Below, in pieces: positions 52,136-62,063 of a DNA stretch of 64,000 nt (position 1 is its first letter; every line of letters begins with the position of its first letter). The notes below the pieces were generated by a model, which was given only the letters and a program-made list of their open reading frames with translations, was not told where the DNA came from and searched no databases. The translations under genes and the position numbers were made by a program. This DNA is from Saprospiraceae bacterium (GTDB taxonomy: Bacteria; Bacteroidota; Bacteroidia; Chitinophagales; Saprospiraceae). The stretch spans positions 33,509-97,508 of the forward strand of contig JALHRR010000015.1 of NCBI GenBank assembly GCA_022841345.1. Direction: 5' to 3'.

Positions 52136-55100
52136 ATGAAAATTTTCAATTTACTCTTATGCTTTCTACTCATATTTCCCATGGTATCTAATGCCCAGAA
52201 CAGAACCTTCAAAGAGAAATTTGAGGAATTGAATAAGACACTGCAGGAAGCCCGGGAATTGTGTAACAAAGGGGATATTAATACCGCCGGAACTAAGTTT
52301 GATGAAGCAATCAGATTGCAGCGTGAGCTTAATGATATGGCATACGTATTTAGAGAACAGGAATCTAAAATCTCAACAGCTCAAAAATCTGAGGATAAGG
52401 ATAATAATTCCGGTCCTAAAAAGGAAACTGAACAAAAAAATCAAAGAGCAAGAGGGGATAGTCTAATTGCAGAAATAAAAAAGGAAAAGGAAGAATGTTT
52501 AAATCCCTCAATACCTGTTAGTCCAATTGCAAGTCAGAACAGTCTAATCCAAAAGGATGATGCTTCTGTCCCCTGGAATAAAATTGATCTCACTTCCCCG
52601 CGGATGAAAAAAAGTTCTCCAAAACCTTTTCCATGGTGGATTCCTGCAATTGTCGGTGGTGCAGCAGTCGTGACGGCAGTGGTAGTTTTAATTTTAAAGG
52701 AGGATGACCCTGTAGATCCATTGACTCCCATTGCAAGAAATGATCAATTTACTGTGCCTTGTAAAATGAATACTCCTGTTTCTCCTCTGGCAAACGACTC
52801 TGGTGAAGGACTTAGAATATCGGCAGTTTCCGGAGCTCCAGTTGGTTGGGTTACATTCACTAATCAGAGCATCAATATACTTGAGCCTGCTTTACAAAAT
52901 TTTACTTTTACATATTCAATCACTGACAATAGCGGCAATCAGGCCACAGCCAGCATATCCATCATTATTGAATATCCGCCTATTCAGCTCCAGAACCAGA
53001 CTTTCCAAGGAAATCCCGGAGAAATAATTACACATCAAATTTTTACAAATGCTGTGTGTACCGAATGTGTTGTGACAAGTGCAAGCGCTATCCCCGCTTC
53101 AAATTTCACCTGGACTCCGGAAGGTAATTTTAGTTTTCAACTACCTGATGTTGCTCAGACTCAAACTGTTGTTTTTACTTTTCAGGTAATGGATTGTTGT
53201 TTGCAAACAGCTAGCGTTCAGATCAGTGTTACTATCAGGACGGAATGTGATATTCCTGCATCTTTTGTTGTCGTTGACGAAGAATGTGATTTTGGCGATG
53301 GTAGTATTGAAATTGTCATTGATCCGATAAGTAATTATCAATTTGAATGGAGCAATGGAAACAACTCATCACTGATAAGTGGATTGACCAAAGGTATTTA
53401 CCAGGTGACGATTACACTCATTTCAAATCCATCCTGCTCTGAAGTATTTAATATAGAAGTAATGTCATCAGTTCCAACAATAGAGCTGTCAGATGATCTA
53501 TATCAGGCTGTTTCGAACACATTGTTGACTGGAAATGTACTGAATAATGATACGGGATCAGGTTTGCAAATCACAGATTTTGAAGATCTGGATGTAATGG
53601 AATTTGCGATTCAGGCAGACGGGTCATTCCGGTTTTTAGCAGATGAGAATGCTGAGGATCAATATTCTTCTGTTTACACAGTAACAGATATATGTGGAAA
53701 CACCTCAACTGCAATTGTTCAGTTTGATGTCGCAAAATTACCTTGTGACTTTACGGCAACTATCACAACTGTTCCGGCAGATTGTGGCAAAGCAAATGGC
53801 TCTGCCGTTGTGGTTTTGGAACCGGCAGGATCATTTTATGAAATTATGTGGCCAAACGGAAATACTGGTAATGCAGCTTCCGGATTTGAAGCCGGTTCCT
53901 ATAATTTGATTGTCACTCAAACCGAAAATGATTGTGTGATGAATTTCAATTTCAACATTGCAGAAAACCCGGTACCTACCTATATACAGTCCCTTGTAGC
54001 TTCTCCGGCTACATGTATAGGCGGCGGGCAGGCAGACCTGGTTCTCACAGATCCGATGGGTGGCATGATGGAATTAAATGTGACCCTTAACAATAATCCA
54101 GTTATTTCTTTAATAGTGGCATCAGGGGCTATCAATCTGGGTGAAATCACAAATTTGCTACCGGGAAATTATCAGATTTCTGTAGTAGGCGCAGGCTGCC
54201 CGCCAAGATGTACTCAGATAATAGATTTTTCCATCAGCGAGGAAAATTTAGAGTTTGAAGTTATTGATGATTTGGCAGACATTCCTTCCAATTCTGTTTG
54301 GAATGGAAATGTTCTGACGAATGATAACGGGATTGGTATGAATGTAATCGGATATACCCAGCCTGATTCTGGAACAGCAATTGTTGATTCTGACGGGTCA
54401 GCCACATATACTCCGCCAGCAGGGTTTTCCGGCACGGTTACATTTTTCTACACAGTTAGGGACACATGCGGGCAGGAAAAAAGTGCCATTGTAACAATAA
54501 ATGTAGCATCTGCTCCCTGTGATTTTACTGCCCAATTCACTAACATTCCTGCGGATTGTGGAAAAATGAACGGAGCGTCCTCCGTCCTTATTATCCCTCA
54601 GGGAGATGCATACATAGTAAATTGGCCGGATGGGACTCAGGGCCTAAGTAATGCAATGCTTTTCGCAGGAACTTATACAGTGTCTGTTTCTGATCCTGTC
54701 ACGAACTGTACACAAAATTTCAGCACAACTATAACGGAGCTACCACCTGTTGATTTAATTCAGCAGATCAGTACTAATCCCGGTACCTGTCTCGGCGGTG
54801 GTTCCATGAATTTCACTCTATTTAATCCAAAACCGATGGATATTATGGTTGAAATTTATCTTGATAATCAAATCTTTTTATCGGCATCAATATCTGCTCA
54901 ATCTGCTTTTTCCGGAGAAATGGAATCCATTGCAGCAGGAACTTACATTCTACAGGTGGTGGAATCAGGGTGTCCGCTTCGCTGCGCAGATACTGAAACT
55001 TTCGGAGTTGGATCAACAGATCTGCCAATGACCCTGACAGATGACAGTTATTTTATTTCATTCGGTGATACCTGGCAGGGTAATATTTTGACGAATGACA

Positions 55101-58100
55101 CAGGGACTGGCTTGAGAATTATAGATAATACAGATCCCGTATCCGGAACACTTACTCTGAATGCAGGTGGATTCGGCACCTGGATTCCCGATGCCGGATT
55201 TTCAGGTCTTGTAAGCTTTACGTATACAGCGCAGGATACATGCGGTCAGCAAAAAACCGCCACTGTAATAATAGAAGTAGGAATGACAGCTTGCGAATTT
55301 ACCGCCAGTTTAATGAGTACACCGGCACAATGTGGTATTTCTAATGGCACGGCCCAAATCATGCTATTTCCTGCGGATGGGGTTTATACGATTTCCTGGC
55401 AAGGGGGACAAACTTCAGAGGTCATTAGCAATTTAAGTTCAGGTATTTATCTGGTTTCAGTTACTGATCAGATCAATGCCTGCACTAAAGTATTTAGTAT
55501 AGAAATTGAAGAAATACCAATTGACATGATCCAATCAGTCAATTCTCAAGCAGGGAATTGTTTGGGTGGAGGAGAGATAATTCTTGATATTAGTAATGGA
55601 TTTTTAACAAACCTGATGGTCAATATTACTGAACCGGATTTAGCAGTAGATATTGATCTCAATCTTTCAGAAGGTATTCATTTATTGTCATCTTCCTTTA
55701 ACATATTTCCAGGCACTTATACTATTACTGTAAACGGTCCCGGCTTCCCGTCTCAATGTGCAGAATCTGTAGAAATTATTGTTGGGGATAATCCTTTGCT
55801 GATGGATCTGAATGACGATCCGGCCTCTATTCCATTCGGCTCTGTCTGGAATGGAAATGTGCTTACAAATGACATTGGTACCGGGCTGGAAGTAAACGAA
55901 TTCACTGAGTCTCCGCATGGAGTGGTCCAGATTTTATCCAATGGGATGGCAACATTCTTACCCAATATAGGATTTGCAGGTACAGCGACATTTCAGTATA
56001 TTGCCATAGATGCTTGTAATCAGGAGCAAACAGCAACAGTGACAATCACCGTTTTGCCACCACCATGTGATTTTACAGCCTCAATATCTGTCACTCCGGC
56101 TGCTTGCGGGCACTCAAATGGGACAGCCACTATAAATATGAGTCCTACAGATATCATGTACACATTCGTTTGGCCGGATGGAAGTTCAGGAAATTCAAAT
56201 TCCCAGCTAGCCGGTGGATCACATGTGGTTTCTGTCTCAGCATTTGGAGGGCTTTGTGAGGAAACGTATGAAATTATTGTACCCGAACAAAACACGACTT
56301 ATCTGACAGGTACAGTCATTACTCCTGCGACATGTGAGGGAAATGGAAATATTCAAATTACAATAGTAAATCCGTTCGGAGGTCCGCTTGTGATTGTACT
56401 TACCAACCTTGAAACGAATATGATGAATACATTTGATTTTAATCCGGGAACTCATAATCTGGGAAGTATGATCAATTTATTGCCCGGAGCTTATTCGATA
56501 GTCATTAACGAACCCGGAAACCCTGGAAACTGTGCTCAAACCGTCAATGTTACTATACCGGAGACAGAGCTTCCATTTCAGTTGCAGGATGATCAGGCTA
56601 CTATTTCCTCCGGTGAAACCTGGAGTGGTAATGTCCTTGATAATGATATAGGAACGGGCATGATTGTAATTGAATTTACCCAATCTACAAATGGAACCGT
56701 GACAATTTCTCCGGAAGGCAATGCTATTTTTATTCCTGCAAATAATTTTAGCGGCGTGGCTACTTTCACATATACAGTAACTGATGTTTGTAACAGAATT
56801 GAAACTGCAAATGTCAGTATTACCGTAGAATCAACTTTCTGTGATTATATAGTTACTTTCAATGTTCAGGCTGCCGGTTGTGGTCTTGAAAATGGTTCTG
56901 TTACTGTCGCTCATGAACCTGCTGATCCGGTAATATTTACCTGGAGTAACGGGGTAATGGGATCTGTTAATAATAATATTGCTGCCGGGCTGTATATGCT
57001 TACTCTTAATAATCAGGAGACTGGCTGTGTGCAGGACTTTTCAGTAGAAATACCGGAATTGGCACCATCATATATTGAAAGTATTACGGTTTCCGGGCCG
57101 GACTGCGATGGTAATGTAGTGGCAATTTTAAATTTGTCTCCAAATAATGTGAGCTTTTCTGGTACTCTGGTTCATCAGGATGGTAACACAGCTCCATTTA
57201 TGTCTATCGGTGGAACCTTGGTTTTGAGTGATATTATAGATTTAATTCCAGGCAACTGGACCGTCTCGGTTATGCCGGTGGATGTTGGTCCGGATTGTGT
57301 TGAGATAGCCAACTTTTCTGTAGCTCCAGATCCTTTTATTTTTGTTGAAGTAATAGAAATCACTCAACCTTCAGGACCCACTGCTATGGATGGTGGATTC
57401 ATACTTTTGCTGGAAGGATCTCATCCCCCATATACAATTTTGGTCAATGCTCTGATTTTTGGACCGTTTGGAAATGGACCTGCGGTGATCACCGGATTAG
57501 GAGTGGGAATGTATGAAGTAAGTGCAGTGGATATCAATGGCTGTCAATCAGCTCAGTTCATTATTCCATTGATGGGGGGATTTCAATCAGATACAGAACA
57601 GAGTGGCGTTTGGGCTGAATTTTTTCAACAACCCTCAAGCATCCTGAATCTCTCTTCAATGAGCTCAATTCCGGAAGGGATACCTGCTCAGGATTTGATT
57701 AGTCAACCCGGATTTCTAAACGGTTTTAGGTACGGCATATTCCATAAGCGATGGCAATTTCGAACTGAAGTATCATTCGGAGAGTCAAGTGCTTCAGATG
57801 GGCTTGGGCAAAAGATATATCAAAATAGTTTTCAAACCAGAGCGGGAGTGGGGTGGTTTCATGATTTCTCAGGAAACAGAATTACTACTGAAACGGGCGT
57901 GATGGCAACAACTTCGAAGACTATATTTTCAAATAACAGCATTTCATCACATTCACGCCAGACTTTGCAATCATTATATTTCAGAGCTGAATACCGGATC
58001 AGGTTGAAGTCCGGATATAGTCTCTTCTGGGAACCACAAATATTTTATTTTCCACCCAATGGGCAATTCACAGGTATGCTTTCTACAGGCTTTAAATTTA

Positions 58101-58111
58101 TTTTTGAATGA
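52136..58111 (+). CDS. Giant envelope protein, unit 2: helical module, TM helix, six Ig-like and about seven SprB-like repeats, C-terminal barrel-like domain
   Basis: The 1991-residue product is a longer paralogue of the 40819 protein. After a signal peptide (1-20) it has a Cys-bracketed helical module (about 30-121, 'EARELCNKGDI' to 'IKKEKEEC'), which the 40819 protein lacks. The shared linker 'PWNKIDLTSPRMK' and a membrane helix (about 167-187) follow, then six Big_9-like Ig domains ('GNVLTNDNGIG' and variants) alternating with six SprB-type repeats ('CDFTA....PADCGK.NG') plus a final partial one. A barrel-like domain of ~165 residues ends 'LSTGFKFIFE'. No T9SS sorting domain is seen. It forms a two-gene unit with the coiled-coil gene before it (62-base gap). 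Confidence 0.84.
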   Translation: MKIFNLLLCFLLIFPMVSNAQNRTFKEKFEELNKTLQEARELCNKGDINTAGTKFDEAIRLQRELNDMAYVFREQESKISTAQKSEDKDNNSGPKKETEQKNQRARGDSLIAEIKKEKEECLNPSIPVSPIASQNSLIQKDDASVPWNKIDLTSPRMKKSSPKPFPWWIPAIVGGAAVVTAVVVLILKEDDPVDPLTPIARNDQFTVPCKMNTPVSPLANDSGEGLRISAVSGAPVGWVTFTNQSINILEPALQNFTFTYSITDNSGNQATASISIIIEYPPIQLQNQTFQGNPGEIITHQIFTNAVCTECVVTSASAIPASNFTWTPEGNFSFQLPDVAQTQTVVFTFQVMDCCLQTASVQISVTIRTECDIPASFVVVDEECDFGDGSIEIVIDPISNYQFEWSNGNNSSLISGLTKGIYQVTITLISNPSCSEVFNIEVMSSVPTIELSDDLYQAVSNTLLTGNVLNNDTGSGLQITDFEDLDVMEFAIQADGSFRFLADENAEDQYSSVYTVTDICGNTSTAIVQFDVAKLPCDFTATITTVPADCGKANGSAVVVLEPAGSFYEIMWPNGNTGNAASGFEAGSYNLIVTQTENDCVMNFNFNIAENPVPTYIQSLVASPATCIGGGQADLVLTDPMGGMMELNVTLNNNPVISLIVASGAINLGEITNLLPGNYQISVVGAGCPPRCTQIIDFSISEENLEFEVIDDLADIPSNSVWNGNVLTNDNGIGMNVIGYTQPDSGTAIVDSDGSATYTPPAGFSGTVTFFYTVRDTCGQEKSAIVTINVASAPCDFTAQFTNIPADCGKMNGASSVLIIPQGDAYIVNWPDGTQGLSNAMLFAGTYTVSVSDPVTNCTQNFSTTITELPPVDLIQQISTNPGTCLGGGSMNFTLFNPKPMDIMVEIYLDNQIFLSASISAQSAFSGEMESIAAGTYILQVVESGCPLRCADTETFGVGSTDLPMTLTDDSYFISFGDTWQGNILTNDTGTGLRIIDNTDPVSGTLTLNAGGFGTWIPDAGFSGLVSFTYTAQDTCGQQKTATVIIEVGMTACEFTASLMSTPAQCGISNGTAQIMLFPADGVYTISWQGGQTSEVISNLSSGIYLVSVTDQINACTKVFSIEIEEIPIDMIQSVNSQAGNCLGGGEIILDISNGFLTNLMVNITEPDLAVDIDLNLSEGIHLLSSSFNIFPGTYTITVNGPGFPSQCAESVEIIVGDNPLLMDLNDDPASIPFGSVWNGNVLTNDIGTGLEVNEFTESPHGVVQILSNGMATFLPNIGFAGTATFQYIAIDACNQEQTATVTITVLPPPCDFTASISVTPAACGHSNGTATINMSPTDIMYTFVWPDGSSGNSNSQLAGGSHVVSVSAFGGLCEETYEIIVPEQNTTYLTGTVITPATCEGNGNIQITIVNPFGGPLVIVLTNLETNMMNTFDFNPGTHNLGSMINLLPGAYSIVINEPGNPGNCAQTVNVTIPETELPFQLQDDQATISSGETWSGNVLDNDIGTGMIVIEFTQSTNGTVTISPEGNAIFIPANNFSGVATFTYTVTDVCNRIETANVSITVESTFCDYIVTFNVQAAGCGLENGSVTVAHEPADPVIFTWSNGVMGSVNNNIAAGLYMLTLNNQETGCVQDFSVEIPELAPSYIESITVSGPDCDGNVVAILNLSPNNVSFSGTLVHQDGNTAPFMSIGGTLVLSDIIDLIPGNWTVSVMPVDVGPDCVEIANFSVAPDPFIFVEVIEITQPSGPTAMDGGFILLLEGSHPPYTILVNALIFGPFGNGPAVITGLGVGMYEVSAVDINGCQSAQFIIPLMGGFQSDTEQSGVWAEFFQQPSSILNLSSMSSIPEGIPAQDLISQPGFLNGFRYGIFHKRWQFRTEVSFGESSASDGLGQKIYQNSFQTRAGVGWFHDFSGNRITTETGVMATTSKTIFSNNSISSHSRQTLQSLYFRAEYRIRLKSGYSLFWEPQIFYFPPNGQFTGMLSTGFKFIFE

Positions 58112-58158
58112 TGGAAAATTGATTATCTTAGAGTGTATTTTAATAAAAGATAAACTTT

Positions 58159-58728
58159 ATGCGTGTTAGTTTTCCTCACTATATTTTTTTAATCTTCCTC
58201 TTCATTTGCCTGACAGCATGTGTAAGAGAGGAAATGAATGACCCGGATGAACCGAAAGAAGATGTTGCCCCTTTAAGTCAGCCCGGAAAAAACGAAGTCA
58301 GTTTCATTGTAAATGGCGATCAGTGGCTTCCCAGAATTGGTGGATCAAGCGTAGAATCCAAAGAATTTGTCATGGATACCCTGAGCAATACCTTCTATGT
58401 AATGGCTTATTATGATTCCAATGATTCACCTAAAAGAAGAGATTTTAGTTTGACTTTGCGATGGAGACCTTTCACCAAACTAGGCGAACCGGGAAGTCTT
58501 AATCGCTCACAATTTGAAAACATGACCATTGCATTCGACCATACTGTCCCTAATAATTGCAGTGCATACAGAAACATTAAAAACTATTCTGTAGAAGTCA
58601 TTGACTGCAATTATTCTTCCCACAAAATTGTCGGCAACTTTGAAATTGAAGTGGAGAATGAATGTGGTGATATTATCGAAATCACGCAGGGATATTTTAA
58701 TGGGCAGTTTAGGTATGCGAAGAACTAA
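58159..58728 (+). CDS. Lipoprotein of unknown function, 189 residues
   Basis: It has a lipoprotein signal ('IFLIFLFICLTA' then Cys21), an acidic linker and then a beta-rich domain beginning 'NEVSFIVNGDQWLP', an opening I recall from DUF6252-like Bacteroidota lipoproteins. Later strands include 'FYVMAYYDSND', 'DFSLTLRWRP' and 'IEITQGYFNGQFRY'. Four Cys in the second half suggest disulfides. It follows the giant cassette gene by 47 bases on the same strand and may be co-expressed with it. The name is by resemblance only. Confidence 0.65.
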   Translation: MRVSFPHYIFLIFLFICLTACVREEMNDPDEPKEDVAPLSQPGKNEVSFIVNGDQWLPRIGGSSVESKEFVMDTLSNTFYVMAYYDSNDSPKRRDFSLTLRWRPFTKLGEPGSLNRSQFENMTIAFDHTVPNNCSAYRNIKNYSVEVIDCNYSSHKIVGNFEIEVENECGDIIEITQGYFNGQFRYAKN

Positions 58729-58785
58729 CTTTCTGACCTATTATTTAAGAGAATTGTCATTGCCTATTAATAGTTCTAACAAGCT

Positions 58786-60549
58786 ATGATCCGATTATTT
58801 ACATTTATTATTCTCAGCTTTGGTTTCAATACTTTGATTGCTCAAAAGCATGATTATACATGGTATCTAGGGTTTGGAGATCTTTCAAACAATAGTTTAG
58901 ATTCAGTTTGGGGGAGGTCCGTTATTGATTATAATTTTTCTCTATCAGATGAATCCATACAATATAATGGTTTTAGCTTCATGGATTTTGATTTGACAAA
59001 TGCAACAATTTCGGGAGACCAGGGAAATTTCCTGTTCTCATATAATGGTTTATATATTGAAGATGCTTCTCACAAGCCAATGATTAATGGAACAGCCATG
59101 AGTGATTCGGGAGATGAAGGTGGAGATGTTTTAATTCAAGGTGGATTGATACTTCCGCTTCCTAATTCAGATAGTAAGTATGTTCTTTTTCATCAGTCCT
59201 TTAAATATATTGGTACTTTCGGTACAGCTGGCTACACATTGTACTTTTCAATTATTGATATGACAGAAAACCAAGGATTAGGAGCAGTGATTGAAAAAAG
59301 GCATTTATTGATAACAGACACATTAGATTATGGAAAGTTGACTGCCACTCGTCATGCAAACGGAAGAGACTGGTGGATACTTCAGCCACGATTTAATAGT
59401 TACGAGTACCATCGGATACTTTTAACTTCTACTGGTCCAGAAATTTTACCAACTCAACGTACTAATCAATTGCACCGTTCTGGATTAGGGCAAGCCTTTT
59501 TTTCGCCGAATGGATCAAAGTATGCTATGTTTTCAGCAATTAGTCAAAATCAAGGTAATTATCTGCATATATATGACTTTGACCGTTGTACTGGGATGTT
59601 AAGTAATGATGTGGTACATAATTACCAAATTGGACCAGATGATGTTGGTGGAATTTGTTTCTCACCTAACAGTAATATACTTTACCTAATGGCATATCAT
59701 TGGATATTCCAGTTTGACCTTAATGCTGAGGATGTTATCGGCTCCAAAAGGCTTGTAGCCAACAGAGATGCTTATGTAGATAATATACCTGGTACAGGAG
59801 CATTGATTCCTCATTCTTTCTTTTGTGGGCAATTGAGTCCGAATGGCAAGATATACATTAGTTCAATTGGTAGCGTGAGGGTATTGAGTACTATTGACTA
59901 CCCTGATAAATGGGGAGCCCAATGTAAGGTAAACCAACATAGTGTTCACCTTCCAACTGTTAATAGGTCTTTACCCAATTTCCCTAACTATAGATTGGGA
60001 CCTTTGGATGGTAGTGAGTGTGATACGCTTGGAATAGATAATTTCCCATTGTCAAGGTTTAGGTCCGATCAGGATACAGGAGATCACTTAAAGTTTAGAT
60101 TTGTTGATCTCTCATCTTATGAGCCGGAAGTTTGGTATTGGGAATTTGGAGATGGGGGGATTAGTGGTATGCAACATCCGGAGCATAAATATTCAGACCG
60201 CGGAGTTTATGAAGTCTGTCTAAGAGTGAGTAATATCAATGGAAGTGATACTTTTTGTGAGACGATACATATAGGAACTACTTCAACAAGAGAAAAAGAA
60301 AGTGGGATTCAAGTTCAGGCATATCCCAATCCTTTCCATGATTATCTTACCATTCAATTACCAAATCACTACTATCCTGTCGGTGCAAAAATGGTGCTGT
60401 ATGATAGTCAGGGTCAAAAAATAATGCATGGAGATATTAAGCACGGGAGTAATACTTTTCAATTAACTCAAATTCCTTCGGGCATCTACTTCTTTACTCT
60501 GGTCCAAAATGGGAAATTATTATCATCAGGAAGAGTCGTAAAACAATAG
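58786..60549 (+). CDS. Secreted beta-propeller-like protein with PKD domain and T9SS sorting signal
   Basis: A 587-residue protein with a signal peptide ('FGFNTLIAQK'). The first ~400 residues have propeller-like repeats ('FFSPNGSKYAMFS', 'ICFSPNSNILYLMAY', 'QLSPNGKIYISSI') as in Bacteroidota lactonase-type surface proteins. A PKD domain (about 430-505) shows 'WYWEFGDGGISGMQHPEHKY', and a type A sorting domain ('VQAYPNPFHDYLTIQL' to 'SSGRVVKQ') closes the protein. It should be exported by the type IX system. It lies 57 bases after the lipoprotein gene. A carbohydrate or protein-binding role is possible; no enzyme motif is evident. Confidence 0.85.
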   Translation: MIRLFTFIILSFGFNTLIAQKHDYTWYLGFGDLSNNSLDSVWGRSVIDYNFSLSDESIQYNGFSFMDFDLTNATISGDQGNFLFSYNGLYIEDASHKPMINGTAMSDSGDEGGDVLIQGGLILPLPNSDSKYVLFHQSFKYIGTFGTAGYTLYFSIIDMTENQGLGAVIEKRHLLITDTLDYGKLTATRHANGRDWWILQPRFNSYEYHRILLTSTGPEILPTQRTNQLHRSGLGQAFFSPNGSKYAMFSAISQNQGNYLHIYDFDRCTGMLSNDVVHNYQIGPDDVGGICFSPNSNILYLMAYHWIFQFDLNAEDVIGSKRLVANRDAYVDNIPGTGALIPHSFFCGQLSPNGKIYISSIGSVRVLSTIDYPDKWGAQCKVNQHSVHLPTVNRSLPNFPNYRLGPLDGSECDTLGIDNFPLSRFRSDQDTGDHLKFRFVDLSSYEPEVWYWEFGDGGISGMQHPEHKYSDRGVYEVCLRVSNINGSDTFCETIHIGTTSTREKESGIQVQAYPNPFHDYLTIQLPNHYYPVGAKMVLYDSQGQKIMHGDIKHGSNTFQLTQIPSGIYFFTLVQNGKLLSSGRVVKQ

Positions 60550-60866
60550 TAATTGTTGCTTTTTACGGTTTCCCTGGCTGTTTCTCACACCCTCACACTC
60601 CACTATTCAGGGATGAACTTCTAAGGTCGTAGCTGAAAGCTACTCTGAGCAACATGGGTCGAAATTGGTTGTTAACGATTAAGCTCCTAAACTTCTCGAC
60701 TCCTAAAATCTGTGGCTGTTCAGCCATAAGCTAGAGGCCAGCAGCCAATAGCGGCTGTTTGGCTGTTCACTTATGCCTTACTCCTTACAACTTACTCCTT
60801 CTACCCGGCTGTTCCCCGGCTGTTTACGCTTCAACGCTTCACCGCTTTAACGAGGCTGTTAACGCT
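60550..60866. repeat. Intergenic block with eight GGCTGTT words and a copy of the 46-bp element
   Basis: No gene. It holds the third copy of the 46-bp element (60608-60653) with GTAGCT-GAA-AGCTAC, and GGCTGTT at 60576, 60714, 60753, 60761, 60807, 60818 and 60854, with a looser 'GTAACGATTAAGC' segment between. 'AACGCTTCAACGCTTC' near 60827 is shared, in reverse, with 33860-33885. The T9SS gene (plus) and the aminotransferase (minus) converge here. Confidence 0.85.
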
Positions 60867-62063
60867 TCATCTCAGCCCCTCTACCATCCGCTTCATCCTG
60901 CTAATCGCCTCAATCAACTGCGCATCTGATGCAGCATAAGATAATCTGAAGCAATCCGGAGCACCAAATGCCGATCCTGCCACCAATCCCACATATGCTT
61001 TTGACATCAGCAAGTCGCAAAAATCATCTGCCGTTTTAATGACTGTGCCTTCACTGGATTTACCATACAAAGCAGAGACATCAGGGAATACATAAAAAGC
61101 CCCTTCCGGATGATTCACTTTGATTCCCGGAATTTCCTCCAATAACCTGATTACCAAATCTCTTCTCCTTGCAAATGCATCCCTCATGACCAGTGCTTCA
61201 GCCTTTCCGTGCTGGATAGCATAGACTCCTGCTTTCTGAGAAAATGAATTAGCTCCTGATGTGAATTGACCCTGTATTTTGATACATGCTTTGGCAATGA
61301 AATCAGGTGCTGCCATATACCCTAACCTCCATCCAGTCATGGAATAGCTTTTTGAAAAACCATTTACAGTTATTGTCTGATCAATCATTCCTTCCAAAGA
61401 TCCGATGCTGATATGCTCTTCTCCAAAAACTATGTATTCATAAATTTCATCCGAAATGATATAAATGTCGGGATGCTTGCGGAGCACTTCTGCATAGGAT
61501 TCCAAATCTTCTCTGTTGAAAACAGTTCCCGTAGGATTACATGGACTGGAAAAAAGAACCAGTTTGGTTTTATCAGTGATGGCATTTTTTAATTGCCGGG
61601 CAGTGACTTTATATTCAGTCTCAATATCACCCGAAATGATCACAGGAGTTCCTCCTGCCAGCTTGATGATCTCAAAATAAGAAACCCAGTAGGGAGCAAA
61701 TACAATCACCTCATCTCCAGGATTCAGCATGGCCTGACAGATATTGGATATCGATTGTTTCGCGCCATTAGAAACCACTATCTGAGAAGAGACATAATTG
61801 AGCTTATTTTCTTCTCTCAGTTTCTGAGCAATCGCCTCTCTCAATTCAGGCAAACCCGGTACAGGAGTATACTTTGTAATCCCAGCCTTCAACGCTTCCC
61901 ACGCCGCAGCTTTGATGGATTCAGGGGTGTCAAAATCCGGCTCACCCAGGCTCAAACTGATCACATCATGTCCAAGAGCCTTCAGATCTCTTGCCATTTG
62001 AGCCATTTTTAAAGTCTCTGATTCCGCCATGTTGACTACTCTGTCCGAAAGCAAGTGTTTCAT
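60867..62063 (-). CDS. Class I pyridoxal-phosphate aminotransferase (aspartate aminotransferase-like)
   Basis: From the ATG ending at 62063 the product has 398 residues, the usual length. Class I/II signatures are clear: 'LGEPDFDTP' (39-47), 'NGAKQSISN' (99-107), 'APYWVSY', 'SSPCNPTG' (172-179), 'ISDEIYEYIVF', and the cofactor lysine in 'NGFSKSYSMTGWRLGY' (Lys238, Arg246). This matches the AspC/AspB-like subgroup that moves amino groups between aspartate (or another amino acid) and 2-oxoglutarate. It is cytoplasmic. An upstream in-frame TTG would add four residues and is less likely. The neighbouring acyl-CoA carboxylase gene is divergent. Confidence 0.93.
   Translation of the reverse strand: MKHLLSDRVVNMAESETLKMAQMARDLKALGHDVISLSLGEPDFDTPESIKAAAWEALKAGITKYTPVPGLPELREAIAQKLREENKLNYVSSQIVVSNGAKQSISNICQAMLNPGDEVIVFAPYWVSYFEIIKLAGGTPVIISGDIETEYKVTARQLKNAITDKTKLVLFSSPCNPTGTVFNREDLESYAEVLRKHPDIYIISDEIYEYIVFGEEHISIGSLEGMIDQTITVNGFSKSYSMTGWRLGYMAAPDFIAKACIKIQGQFTSGANSFSQKAGVYAIQHGKAEALVMRDAFARRRDLVIRLLEEIPGIKVNHPEGAFYVFPDVSALYGKSSEGTVIKTADDFCDLLMSKAYVGLVAGSAFGAPDCFRLSYAASDAQLIEAISRMKRMVEGLR

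Noticed and set aside
39515..60549. A complete extracellular contractile injection system
   Set aside because: Apart from the DUF4157-like segment there is no sheath, tube, baseplate, spike or AAA ATPase gene.
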